A stretch of 59,114 bases of DNA, from positions 4,140 through 63,253 of the forward strand of contig NZWX01000053.1 in NCBI GenBank assembly GCA_002697625.1, given 5' to 3'. The notes below the pieces were generated by a model, which was given only the letters and a program-made list of their open reading frames with translations, made no database searches and was not told where the DNA came from. The position numbers were made by a program, and so were the translations under genes. This document shows, piece by piece, positions 1-9,900 of this stretch. The stretch comes from Flavobacteriales bacterium. GTDB lineage: Bacteria > Bacteroidota > Bacteroidia > Flavobacteriales > BACL11. The first letter of the stretch is position 1, and each line of letters starts with the position of its first letter.

Positions 1-8
1 CTTTGGCA

Positions 9-16
9 CAAATATA
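9..16 (-). promoter_or_regulatory. Bacteroidota -7 promoter box pointing out of the window
   Basis: On the minus strand the sequence reads TATATTTG, an exact match to the Bacteroidota -7 consensus TAnnTTTG. It would drive a leftward gene that lies beyond the window edge. The target gene is not visible. Confidence 0.45.
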
Positions 17-73
17 ACATTATACACTAAATTTTTACGTAAAATTACCAATCAATACAAATCATAGTTTTTA

Positions 74-81
74 TATCTTTG
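74..81 (+). promoter_or_regulatory. -7 promoter box of the trhO-asnS-rpoN operon
   Basis: TATCTTTG matches TAnnTTTG and ends 20 nt before the trhO start at 102. No clear TTG-type -33 element is seen at the expected spacing. Confidence 0.6.
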
Positions 82-101
82 CAATTCATAAAAAGAATAA
101 G

Positions 102-1154
102 ATGGACCCTAACGCAGGTAAAAAAAACATGTTTAACAAACTCAACAAAGAGCAATGTATGGCTTTGCTAGAGAAAGAAACATTTAAAAGAATTACCATG
201 TCTTTTTATAGATATACCATTTTAGAAAATCTACCTGAATTAAGAGACGATCTCTATAATAACTGGAATGAACTAGGAGTTTTAGGAAGAATATATATTG
301 CGGAAGAGGGAATCAATGCTCAACTAAGTGTTCCAGAACATAATTTGGAAGATTTTGTTAAAAATATTAACTCCTTTTCTAACTTTAAGGAGATTCCCTT
401 TAAGATTGCAATAGAAGATGATGGAAAATCATTTTTTAAACTTACAATCAAAATTAGGAATCAAATCGTTTCAGACGGATTGTCTATTACAGATTATGAT
501 GTAACAAATGTCGGAGAACATCTTTCTGCATCACAGTGGAATGAGTCCATAGATAATGGAGCTACTATTGTAGACATGAGAAATCATTATGAAAGTGAAA
601 TAGGTAAATTTACAGGAGCTATTTGTCCTGATGTTGAAACATTTAAAGAAGAATTACCTGTTGTAAAAGACATGCTAGAAGGAAAAGAAAATGAACCAAT
701 ATTATTGTATTGCACCGGAGGAATCAGATGTGAGAAAGCATCAGCATATTTAAAACATCATGGATTTGAGAATGTTAGCCAGCTTCAAGGAGGTATTATT
801 GATTATGCAAGACAACTAAATCAAGATCAAAATTTAGAAAATAAATTTAAAGGAAAGAACTTTGTTTTTGATGAGAGGAGAAGCGAGAGGATATCAGATG
901 ACATGATTAGTCAGTGTCATCAGTGTAATGAGCCTTGCGATACACATGTAAATTGCAAAAATGAGAATTGTAATCTTTTATTTTTGCAATGCCCTAGTTG
1001 TCAGCAGAAGCATAACAACTGCTGTTCTGTAGAGTGTATTGAGATTGCAAGTCTCCCAGAAAATGAGAGATTAAAACTCAGAAAAGGTGTTGAAAATAAG
1101 AAAATGTATTATAGTCATAAAAGAGTAAATTTAAACCTGAAAGGATTAGAATAA
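102..1154 (+). CDS. trhO: tRNA uridine(34) 5-hydroxylase, rhodanese-like
   Basis: Cytosolic enzyme of the TrhO/YceA family, which hydroxylates the wobble uridine (U34) of certain tRNAs. The N-terminal half (about residues 30-120) is the acylphosphatase-like domain with the family motif YIAEEGINAQLS. A rhodanese domain follows, with the catalytic loop YCTGGIRCEKA and active-site Cys at about residue 204. The last 75 residues are cysteine-rich with several CxxC pairs (CHQC, CPSC), as in long family members, and probably bind a metal. An alternative ATG lies nine codons downstream; both are compatible with the -7 box. It leads a tight operon, with asnS 3 nt downstream. Confidence 0.9.
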   Translation: MDPNAGKKNMFNKLNKEQCMALLEKETFKRITMSFYRYTILENLPELRDDLYNNWNELGVLGRIYIAEEGINAQLSVPEHNLEDFVKNINSFSNFKEIPFKIAIEDDGKSFFKLTIKIRNQIVSDGLSITDYDVTNVGEHLSASQWNESIDNGATIVDMRNHYESEIGKFTGAICPDVETFKEELPVVKDMLEGKENEPILLYCTGGIRCEKASAYLKHHGFENVSQLQGGIIDYARQLNQDQNLENKFKGKNFVFDERRSERISDDMISQCHQCNEPCDTHVNCKNENCNLLFLQCPSCQQKHNNCCSVECIEIASLPENERLKLRKGVENKKMYYSHKRVNLNLKGLE

Positions 1155-1157
1155 AAG

Positions 1158-2597
1158 ATGAAAAGAACAAAAGTAAAAAGTTTATTAAACGAGAAAGCAA
1201 CAGGACAAGAAATTTGTGTAAAAGGATGGGTAAGAACCAGAAGGGGAAGTAAACACGTTTCTTTCATTGCTCTAAATGATGGTTCTACAATTAATAATAT
1301 TCAGGTTGTAGCAGAAGGAGATCATTTTGAAGAGGGTTTAATTAAAAGAATCACAACAGGAAGTGCAATTTCGGTTATTGGTATATTAGTAGAATCTAAA
1401 GGAGGGGGTCAAAATGTAGAGGTGTTGGCAGCAGCAATTGAAATTTTAGGTGATGCAGATGCAGATGAATATCCTTTACAACCTAAAAAACATTCCTTAG
1501 AATTTTTAAGAGAAAAAGCGCATTTAAGATTCAGAACAAATACTTTTTCAGCGGTTTTCAGAATAAGACATGCTTTAACTTTTGCTGTGCATAAATTCTT
1601 TAACGATAAAGGATTCTCAAATATCCATACTCCTATAATTACAGGTGTAGACGCGGAAGGAGCAGGAGAAATGTTTCAGGTTATTAATTTTGATTTAGAA
1701 AATATACCAACACAAAACGGAAAAATTGATTACACACAAGATTTTTTTGGTAGTAAAACAAATCTTACAGTTTCGGGTCAGTTAGAAGCAGAATTAGGAG
1801 CTCTAGCTCTTGGTCAGGTGTATACTTTTGGCCCTACTTTTAGATCAGAAAACTCCAATACTTCTCGTCATTTATCTGAGTTTTGGATGATTGAACCAGA
1901 AGTTGCTTTTGCAGACTTAGAAGAGAATATGGATTTGGCAGAAGAATTTTTAAAATACTGTATTCAGTATTGCATAACAAATTGTGTAGATGATTTAAAG
2001 TTTTTGGATGATAGATTATCCAATGAAGAGAAAAATTTAAAAAAAGAAGCAAGATCAGACATGGGATTATTAGAGCGCCTTCAGTTTGTAATAGAAAATG
2101 ACTTTGAAAGACTAACCTACAGAGAAGCAATTGATATTTTAAGAAATTCGAAACCAAACAAAAAGAAGAAGTTTAATTATATTATAGAAGGATTTGGATC
2201 TGACTTACAGTCAGAGCACGAACGATATCTTGTAGAAAGAAAATTTAAAAAACCAGTAATAATTACAGATTATCCTAAAGGAATTAAAGCGTTTTATATG
2301 AAACAAAATGAAGATGGCGAAACGGTTAGAGCTATGGATATTTTATTTCCATTAATTGGGGAGATTGTAGGTGGATCTCAAAGAGAGGAAAAGCTAGAAA
2401 AACTATCTGAAAGAATGGAGGCAATGGATGTTTGTAAAGAAGAATTATGGTGGTATTTAGAAACTAGAAAGTTTGGTACATGTACACATTCTGGCTTTGG
2501 TTTAGGGTTTGAAAGATTAATAATGTTTGTTACTGGAATGAAAAATATCAGAGATGTAATTCCATTTCCAAGAACCCCGCAGAATGCTCAATTCTAA
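1158..2597 (+). CDS. asnS: asparaginyl-tRNA synthetase
   Basis: Class IIb aminoacyl-tRNA synthetase charging tRNA-Asn. The N-terminal OB-fold anticodon-binding domain covers about residues 15-100 ([20 protein letters not shown]). Class II motif 2 is seen near residue 225 ([21 protein letters not shown] region) and motif 3 near residues 445-458 ([15 protein letters not shown]). HLSEFWM with the small-residue context and GLGFERL favour AsnRS over AspRS. At 479 residues it has full family length. It sits 3 nt after trhO and 3 nt before rpoN, an asnS-rpoN pairing known in Bacteroidota. Confidence 0.95.
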   Translation: MKRTKVKSLLNEKATGQEICVKGWVRTRRGSKHVSFIALNDGSTINNIQVVAEGDHFEEGLIKRITTGSAISVIGILVESKGGGQNVEVLAAAIEILGDADADEYPLQPKKHSLEFLREKAHLRFRTNTFSAVFRIRHALTFAVHKFFNDKGFSNIHTPIITGVDAEGAGEMFQVINFDLENIPTQNGKIDYTQDFFGSKTNLTVSGQLEAELGALALGQVYTFGPTFRSENSNTSRHLSEFWMIEPEVAFADLEENMDLAEEFLKYCIQYCITNCVDDLKFLDDRLSNEEKNLKKEARSDMGLLERLQFVIENDFERLTYREAIDILRNSKPNKKKKFNYIIEGFGSDLQSEHERYLVERKFKKPVIITDYPKGIKAFYMKQNEDGETVRAMDILFPLIGEIVGGSQREEKLEKLSERMEAMDVCKEELWWYLETRKFGTCTHSGFGLGFERLIMFVTGMKNIRDVIPFPRTPQNAQF

Positions 2598-2600
2598 TAG

Positions 2601-3953
2601 ATGCAAAAACAGAAATTACAACAAAAAATAGGATTAAATCTGTCACCTCAACAGATACAATTTTTAAGTTTGTTACAAATTCCTTTAGCTTCATTAAATA
2701 GCAGGATACAAGAAGAATTAGAGGAGAACCCTGCTTTAGAAGAGTCTGAAAAATCAGAAGATATAAGTATTGATGAATTAGATGACGAAACCCCTAATTC
2801 GTATAAATATCGACAAAACAATACTCCTGAATATTCTGAAATACAAATTTCAAATTCAGAGGAGAGTTTATCAGATTATTTGAAAAAACAATTATTATTG
2901 CTCAATTTAGCTGACGCTGATTTGTTTTTAACAGAATACTTAATTGATAGTTTAGATCATAATGGATGGATAAATAGAGAACTTTTTTCTATTTCGGACG
3001 ACTTATTCATTAATTTAAATTTAGATTTTTCAGAAAAAGAAATTCAAAAATCATTAAAAGTAATTCAAACTTTAGAACCGTATGGAGTAGGAGCAAGAAA
3101 TTTACAAGAATGTTTACTCATCCAACTTAATAATAAAGAACAGAATGAAATAGTAGAACGATCCATTCTGGTGTTAGAAAATCAGTACGAAAGATTCAGT
3201 AAAAAGAACTTTGAAGGAATCATTAGACATCTTGAAATTTCTGAGTCTCAATTAAAAAAAGTATATGAATTGGTGGAGAAATTAAATCCGTTTCCAGCTT
3301 CTAATTTTAGTAAATCATTAAGTTCAGAATACATAACTCCAGATTTTTTAATTAATATAATAGAAGAGAAAAATGTAGTCAGCTTAAGTAAAAGAAGTGG
3401 GAAGGAATTAAAAGTTAGTTCTTCATATCAAAAAATGATTGATGAAACATCTAACAAAGAAGCAAAAGAATTTCTAAAACAAAAACTTGAGTCTGCAAAT
3501 TGGTTTAAAAATGCAATTCAACAACGAGAACAAACATTATTAAAGGTCATGAATGCAATTGTATCGCATCAAGATACATACTTTTTTTCTGGGGATGACA
3601 AAGATTTAAAACCCATGATACTTGCTGACATATCTCAAGTTGTTAATATGGATATTTCTACAATATCTAGGGTAAGTAACAGTAAATATGTACAGACTTT
3701 TTTTGGCACCTTTTTGTTAAAAGAATTGTTTTCTGAGGCATATAGAAAAGATAATGGAGATTTAATTTCTACTAAAGTAATAAAGAGTAGATTGAAAGAA
3801 ATAATAGAGGCAGAAGATAAAACATCACCTTATACAGATGAGAAGCTGTCCCAACTTTTAGGCAAAGACGAATATCATATAGCCAGAAGAACAGTATCAA
3901 AATATAGAGAAGATTTAGGAATAGAAACCTCAAAATATCGCAGGGAATTATAA
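2601..3953 (+). CDS. rpoN: RNA polymerase sigma-54 factor
   Basis: Alternative sigma factor recognising -24/-12 promoters and requiring AAA+ activators. Region I is the Gln/Leu-rich N-terminus (LSPQQIQFLSLLQIPLASL) and region II is the following acidic stretch (about residues 45-70). The core-binding and helix-turn-helix regions follow. The C-terminal RpoN box ARRTVSKYRE lies at about residues 428-437, with A-RRT-KYRE intact. At 450 residues it is slightly short but complete. It overlaps the next gene by 1 nt. No activator gene is visible in the window. Confidence 0.95.
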   Translation: MQKQKLQQKIGLNLSPQQIQFLSLLQIPLASLNSRIQEELEENPALEESEKSEDISIDELDDETPNSYKYRQNNTPEYSEIQISNSEESLSDYLKKQLLLLNLADADLFLTEYLIDSLDHNGWINRELFSISDDLFINLNLDFSEKEIQKSLKVIQTLEPYGVGARNLQECLLIQLNNKEQNEIVERSILVLENQYERFSKKNFEGIIRHLEISESQLKKVYELVEKLNPFPASNFSKSLSSEYITPDFLINIIEEKNVVSLSKRSGKELKVSSSYQKMIDETSNKEAKEFLKQKLESANWFKNAIQQREQTLLKVMNAIVSHQDTYFFSGDDKDLKPMILADISQVVNMDISTISRVSNSKYVQTFFGTFLLKELFSEAYRKDNGDLISTKVIKSRLKEIIEAEDKTSPYTDEKLSQLLGKDEYHIARRTVSKYREDLGIETSKYRREL

Positions 3954-4609
3954 TGAGGATATCTAGGTTTTTATCTTATATTTTACATCCTATCTTTATG
4001 CCATTATTAGCGTTGTATATTATCCTTAACTACATTGATTTCTTCACCATTCTTTTTTTTAGTTATACTAAACCATTGTATCTAATTGTTTCTGTATTTA
4101 CCCTAGTCCTCCCATTAATTTTTGTTTTAATTTCTTTAAAGTTTAACACAATTTCCTCTTTAGAAATGAGCACTAAAGAAGAACGAAATAGACCTTTATT
4201 TTATACTATTATAATTATGATAATTGGCTTTTCTCCATTTAAAAATATATCTCAATTATCTCCTTATTTAACTTCTGTTTATCTTACTTCTATTATTATT
4301 TTAGTTATAGCATTTTTAATTACAAAAAAATGGAAGATAAGTTTACACATGTTAGGAATAGGAGGAGCAACAGGTAGTTTTATTGCTTTAAATATTATTT
4401 TTGGAGGACTGTATTATTGGATTATCTTATTCCTATTTTTATCTGGATTACTTGCTTTTTCACGATTATCCTTAAATGCCCATACTAAAGATCAAGTTTA
4501 CACCGGGTTCTTTTTAGGATGTTTATTACAAACTTTCTTTATACTTTATTTTAATTCAACAATTTCAACAATTTCTATCTTTCTTTCAAGCATCGCTTCT
4601 TTGCTATAA
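3953..4609 (+). CDS. multi-pass membrane protein, PAP2-like
   Basis: A 218-residue inner-membrane protein with about six hydrophobic segments, starting MRISRFLSYILHPIFMPLL. The C-terminal motif SRLSLNAHTKDQVYTGFFLG resembles the last phosphatase block of PAP2-superfamily proteins (SR...H...D...G). The upstream catalytic KxxxxxxRP motif is not obvious, so lipid phosphatase activity is uncertain. It overlaps rpoN by 1 nt and is the last gene of the operon. Its 3' end overlaps the convergent PD40-OmpA gene by 64 nt. Confidence 0.7.
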   Translation: MRISRFLSYILHPIFMPLLALYIILNYIDFFTILFFSYTKPLYLIVSVFTLVLPLIFVLISLKFNTISSLEMSTKEERNRPLFYTIIIMIIGFSPFKNISQLSPYLTSVYLTSIIILVIAFLITKKWKISLHMLGIGGATGSFIALNIIFGGLYYWIILFLFLSGLLAFSRLSLNAHTKDQVYTGFFLGCLLQTFFILYFNSTISTISIFLSSIASLL

Positions 4610-5976
4610 ACAGATTTTTTTCTGTCTTTTGGGTTGTCACTTACATTTTTATTAGATTGATTTTCTCCAAATGGAAGTTCTATAATTTTAAGCTTGTCAT
4701 TTTCTAAATAGTATTTCAGCTGTCCATTTTCGAATGTACTAATCAAATTCATCAGAGAGGAAATCCTCCTTTGAGAAAGGTTTATGTTATATTCCTTTTC
4801 GTGTAATGGGCTCGCAAAGCCTTTTATATGAAGAATCATAGAATTGCCATTTTGTAATGATTTTAAAATATAATTTAAGGTTGAATTAAGTTTGTTATAA
4901 TTACTTTTTAGTGTAGTCTCAAAGAATTTGTCTATTTCTTTATTTGAGTTTATTCTTAGGTATTTTTTCTTTAATTGATAGTACGATATATAGCAATCCT
5001 TATATGTTTTTTCTGTAGATGTTTCTAAAGTGTTAGGGTTGGGCTCGTCATTATGAAAATACAAAGAAATAGGTAAGTGTTTTTTAATGGTGTCATTAAA
5101 AGAGAAAATTATTGTGTCTTTTTTTGTTGGGTACTTAAAAGAAAAAATATCGTTACAACAATTTTCTTCATCTAAATAATAAGAGGGACTTCTATTTGAA
5201 GAGAAATATCCAGAATGTTCTTCATAAAAAGATAAATATAAATCATCTTTTTTAGAGTTTAATTCAATTACATTTTCTGTAGGTGCCCATAAGTTTAAAC
5301 CTCCATTTGATTTAAAAATATCAATACCACTTTCTTTGTTATTTCTATCTGAACTAAAAAATAATTCTCCTGTCCAGGTATTATAAAAAGGAGTAATTTC
5401 GTTAAATTCTGTATTGATACGCTCCCCAACATTTATTGGTTCACCAAACTCTCCGTTTTTATCTAATACACAAAACCAAATATCGAATCCTCCAAAACCA
5501 CCTTTCCTGTCAGAAACAAAATACAGAATACTTTTGTCATTATGATGAGTTTTATGAGGCTGAGTGTTTATAGAGTTAGGTAAGTTAATTGTATTATTTA
5601 AAAATTCATCAACAGGTTTTTTGTAATCCTTAAATGCAATTTTAGTATTCCCAAATTTGTCTATTACACTATAATAAAAGAAGTGTTCATCTTTCGGGAA
5701 AGAGATATTGGCATAGGAGAAAGATTTTCCTAAATGATGGTATTTTCCTTTTTGCCACTTCCCAACTTTTAATTCTGTCCGGAAGATTAGCGATTGGTAT
5801 TTTCCTTCTTCTAATGTAGAAGATGTGTAATATGCTGTGTTCTTATTTGTTTGTGTAAAGTTAAATTCTGCACCAGTAGTATTTATAAATTCGGATAAAT
5901 GTTTTATCTCTACTTCCTGAGAAAAGGAAATAATAGGAATAAATAAAATGAATAACTTTATAAATATTTTGGACAT
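4546..5976 (-). CDS. PD40 beta-propeller / OmpA-like secreted protein of a T9SS module
   Basis: About 476 residues. I chose the ATG at 5976 because it gives a clear signal peptide (MSKIFIKLFILFIPIISFSQ); an upstream ATG at 6021 would add a charged leader and enlarge the overlap with the porP-like gene. The middle (about residues 130-260) contains PD40/WD40-like strands such as YFVSDRKGGFGGFDIWF and LFFSSDRNNKESGIDIF. The C-terminal part (about 375-470) is OmpA-like (HIKGFASPLHEKEYNINLSQ), lacking the classical GHTD motif. Proteins of this architecture often accompany type B adhesin and PorP/SprF genes, and probably sit in the periplasm or outer membrane contacting peptidoglycan. Exact role is inferred. 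Confidence 0.75.
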   Translation of the reverse strand: MSKIFIKLFILFIPIISFSQEVEIKHLSEFINTTGAEFNFTQTNKNTAYYTSSTLEEGKYQSLIFRTELKVGKWQKGKYHHLGKSFSYANISFPKDEHFFYYSVIDKFGNTKIAFKDYKKPVDEFLNNTINLPNSINTQPHKTHHNDKSILYFVSDRKGGFGGFDIWFCVLDKNGEFGEPINVGERINTEFNEITPFYNTWTGELFFSSDRNNKESGIDIFKSNGGLNLWAPTENVIELNSKKDDLYLSFYEEHSGYFSSNRSPSYYLDEENCCNDIFSFKYPTKKDTIIFSFNDTIKKHLPISLYFHNDEPNPNTLETSTEKTYKDCYISYYQLKKKYLRINSNKEIDKFFETTLKSNYNKLNSTLNYILKSLQNGNSMILHIKGFASPLHEKEYNINLSQRRISSLMNLISTFENGQLKYYLENDKLKIIELPFGENQSNKNVSDNPKDRKKSVYSKEAMLERKIEIVEIVELK

Positions 5977-6905
5977 TTTTCTTCTATAGTTTCTACTATA
6001 TTTTTCTTCTTCTTTTTCCATTTGTAAATTAACGAAAATTCAAATCCACCCTTATTATTTGAAGCAATATTTAAATCAGAAGTGTTAATATCATAACTCA
6101 TATTTGCTTGTATATTGTTTTTCTCTACTCCAATACCCAAAATAATAGCATCTTCTAATCTATAATAAACTAAAGGAATTAGTTTTACCTCATCTAATTC
6201 TAACTCTACCCTACTTCCAATTAATAGTTCTCTAGAACTTTCTTGATTAGTGAACATTACAGATGAATACACTATAATATCAGATTGATAAATATATTTA
6301 ACACCAATGTGATAGTTATTTTTTAGGCTTAGTTTTATGTTGTCATCCTCATTAAAAGAATGATTTGGTTTATTAATATGAAAAGAGGAAACGCCTACGT
6401 TATAAGATAATATTTGATATGGATTTGTTTTATAATTGATGCCAATTCCAATATCAGGATATATAAAACTAGTATTTAAAAAATCTTCCTCTTCCTCAAA
6501 TATAAGTTCAGAAAAATCTAGGTTTTTTTGAGCAACCCCAAGTATTGTCCCAACCGAAAATCTGTTAACTTTTAAAACATTAAAATTTTTACTTAAGGCA
6601 ATATTCATTTGATTCAGGGTCAATTCAGAATCACCTGATTTATCATTTAAAAACTGCACTCCTAAGTTTAATCCCTTGATGATATTTTTATGTTCGTAAG
6701 ATATAGAAAAGGTTGAAAAAGGTACACTAATAGAATTCCATTGAGATTTTCTTTGCACAGAGATTCTGTGGCTATTTTCTTGTAAATCACCAATCAATGA
6801 AGGGTTGAGGTACATTCGGTCTATAAAGTTTTGAGAAAAATGGATGTCTTGCCCAAAAGAGTAATTCAGAAAAAAAAGAAATAAAAAAACTAGAATTTTT
6901 GTCAT
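5958..6905 (-). CDS. T9SS-associated outer-membrane protein, PorP/SprF family
   Basis: A 315-residue PorP/SprF-like beta-barrel protein. It has a signal peptide ending ...NYSFGQ and the family signature directly after it (DIHFSQNFIDRMYLNPSLIG, followed by an RxQW-like segment, QRKSQWNSI). Known SprF proteins help a specific type B substrate reach the surface through the type IX system. Its ATG overlaps the stop of the giant type B protein by 4 nt (6902-6905), so the two are probably translationally coupled, fitting a dedicated substrate-partner pair. The gene ends inside the start region of the PD40-OmpA gene. Confidence 0.88.
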   Translation of the reverse strand: MTKILVFLFLFFLNYSFGQDIHFSQNFIDRMYLNPSLIGDLQENSHRISVQRKSQWNSISVPFSTFSISYEHKNIIKGLNLGVQFLNDKSGDSELTLNQMNIALSKNFNVLKVNRFSVGTILGVAQKNLDFSELIFEEEEDFLNTSFIYPDIGIGINYKTNPYQILSYNVGVSSFHINKPNHSFNEDDNIKLSLKNNYHIGVKYIYQSDIIVYSSVMFTNQESSRELLIGSRVELELDEVKLIPLVYYRLEDAIILGIGVEKNNIQANMSYDINTSDLNIASNNKGGFEFSLIYKWKKKKKNIVETIEEKCPKYL

Positions 6906-9900
6906 CTAATAAGTGTTATATTTCCTTTTTCAAACAAGTGTTTCTCTCCTACACATTTAATTTCTAAATAATAATCGAATACTTGTGAAGAGAGTAAAAC
7001 TCCTTTAAAATAACCATCCCACCCATTGTTTATGTCTTCTGAAGAGTATACCTTTTGTCCGAAACGATTAAATATTTCTAATTTAAATTCTCTTATAATC
7101 CCATCTTCATCTATTATTTTATACAAATCATTTTTACCATCTTCATTAGGGCTAAAAGCTGAAGGAATCAATATTCTATCTTTATCACAAACAACATCTT
7201 TTACTTCAATAAAGATAGAATCTTCAATCTGACAGAATTCATTGTAAATTACTACATAATACAGAGTAGAATGTTCTGGAGAAATGATTATAGAATTTGA
7301 GTTTTCATTAGTATTCCATAAAACATTGTCAGTGGTAGAAATATTTAACTGTGTCGATTCTCCTAAAAATATACTAGTATCTGACGCCCAAACAGAATCT
7401 GCAAAAGGGTAGTTATACACTTCCACAAATATAGAATCGGAAACAAAACAACCAAGAGTGTTTGTAGCAATAACTTTATACCAAGTAGAACTTTCAGGAT
7501 AAGAAATAAAATTTGAGGAGTCTGAACCAAAGATTAATTCATATTCAGATGCCCAATCATAAGACACAATTGGATCTAAAGAACTTAAATCATCCACTTT
7601 AATAAAAACAGAATCTCCATTACAGATTTCAGTTATCCCGCTAAGTTCAATATTAATATTATCATTTGTTACATTTATACTATCAGTTTCAGAACAATTG
7701 TTATTCCTAACTAAAATATAATATGTTCCTGGAGCATAAGCAGTGTAAAATGAAGACAGGCTAATTGTATCTGAAAAGTTATTATCTGTTGACCAAATTA
7801 TTGAGTTTACAGTTCCACTTGTATTTGCAGAAAGTAAAATAGGATCTTTACAAAATGTAGTGTCTTCACTAGAATTAATATCTATACTATCTACATTTAC
7901 TAATTGATAAATAGTATCTGAACATATGCCGTCGGATATAATTAACCGGTATTGTGTACTTATATTTAGATTAGCAATAGGGTTAGCGATAGCAATATTA
8001 TTTAGACCAAAAGAAGGATTCCAAGAATAAGTTATAGAAGGGTCGTTAATAGGTAACACCCCAATTTGTATTGCTTCATCTTTACAAACTTCTATATTTT
8101 GTAAATTATTAGAAGTGTTGGAAAGAATGTAGATTTGTTTAGAAATGGTGTCAGATAAATTACAAGCATTTGTTGAGGTAGCAATTAAGGTAACGGTATA
8201 TATTCCTGGCATGAGGTATTGATGACTCGGATTTGTTTGAGTTGAATTATATCCATCACCAAAGTCCCAATAATAAGTTGTGTTTTGAGGTGAACTACTA
8301 AGGTTGGTGAATGAAATATTATTCTGACATCCTATCCAGGGCCCATCAAAATCGGCTAATACAATTGGGAAATTAAAATCAAATTTAAAAACTCCATTAT
8401 TACAATTACTAGAATTATTTGTAGCAGAAACAGCTCCAGGATTTGGTTCTATTGGAAAATCATTATTACCACCACATCCCGCACAAACAGATTGGTAAAT
8501 AACCCCTTTTTTATCAAACCTACTTGTTCCCCCGTCCACATGTTCTGCACTTTGACTACCCCCAAAATACGTACCATATACTAAGTTGTTTAAGCCATCA
8601 TCTAAGACCATTATATAAAAATCATTTCCATCGGTAGTGTTCTGAAATGCATTTGCTGTAATTGGCATATTTAAGGTAGAAAGGGTCCCGTTCTGCGTGG
8701 AGCTACCCCATCCAGAAATATATATATTATTACAAACATCTACTAAAAAAGCAGTTGGTGATATGTCTGGAGTACCTTTCCCTGTTCCTACAACAGTAGA
8801 CCTTAATAAATTGTGTAAATCATTTGAAAAAACAGATATAAATTGACTTGCATCTAAAGTAAAATAATTAGCATTGTGTATTAAACTTTTTGCTAAAGCT
8901 TGAGTTTGTCCGAAAATATAGACTTCTTCTTCAGAACTTAATTCTACAAAATAAGATTGGTCATAAAATTCAGAACCAAAATAAGTAGAGTTGATAATAG
9001 AGTTTCCGTCAGAAGAAATATGAGTAATAAACGCATCTGATTGAATAGAATCTTGATAGGATGTTTGATACGCATTAGAAGAAACAGGAAAATTATCTGA
9101 AGTTGTGCCACCACTTACAAACACATTGTCATTATCATCCAATGCTAGAGAATATATTGCATCGTCTTTACTTCCTCCTAAATAAGAACTCCAAATAACT
9201 GTACTCAACTGATTATCCATTTTCACTATACATGCCTCTTGAGATCCCTTATTACTTTGCTGAAAAGAAGAAGTAACAGGGAAGTCAGTTGAATAGGTAC
9301 AAGTAGCTAAGTAAATATTATTGTTTTTATCAATATCAATTTCTCCTCTCACCTCATCTGCATAATTTCTTCTGAGATTTTGAGATATATTTAACCCATC
9401 ATTTCCTGTCCCTCCAATATAGGTTGACGCGAGTAAATTCCCTCCGCTAGAGCTTAACCTACTTACAATAATGTCACTTCCATTTGGAAAAGAAACTCCT
9501 AATCCTCCTGGAGAGAACCCATCCCCTCCACTAAAACTATTGTTAAAACATCCTATAGTTGTAGGGTAATTATCAGATCCTGTTGTGCCAAAAACAAAGA
9601 GTTCATTTAAATTATTGACAATCATACTATGCGGTAACTCATCCATATCTCCTCCCAAATAGGTAGAATAAATCCTTGTTGTTCCTGTTGTATCATATTT
9701 TGTGATTGCTATATCTGTACCTGCGGAATTATTAGCATAAGTTATTTGATATGCTCCTAAAGTTGTAGGATATCCTGTTCCAAACACAGTGCTGCCTGAA
9801 TATAAAAATCCAAGTTTATCGTATGTTGCAGTATATCCAAAGTTATCTGCAGCAGAGCCCGAATATGTAGAAAAAATTAATACAGGATCAATTATTAGTT

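Noticed and set aside
1840..2157. A 105-codon antisense frame inside asnS
   Set aside because: It lies wholly within a conserved gene and its sequence has no recognisable features; it is a shadow of AT-rich codons.
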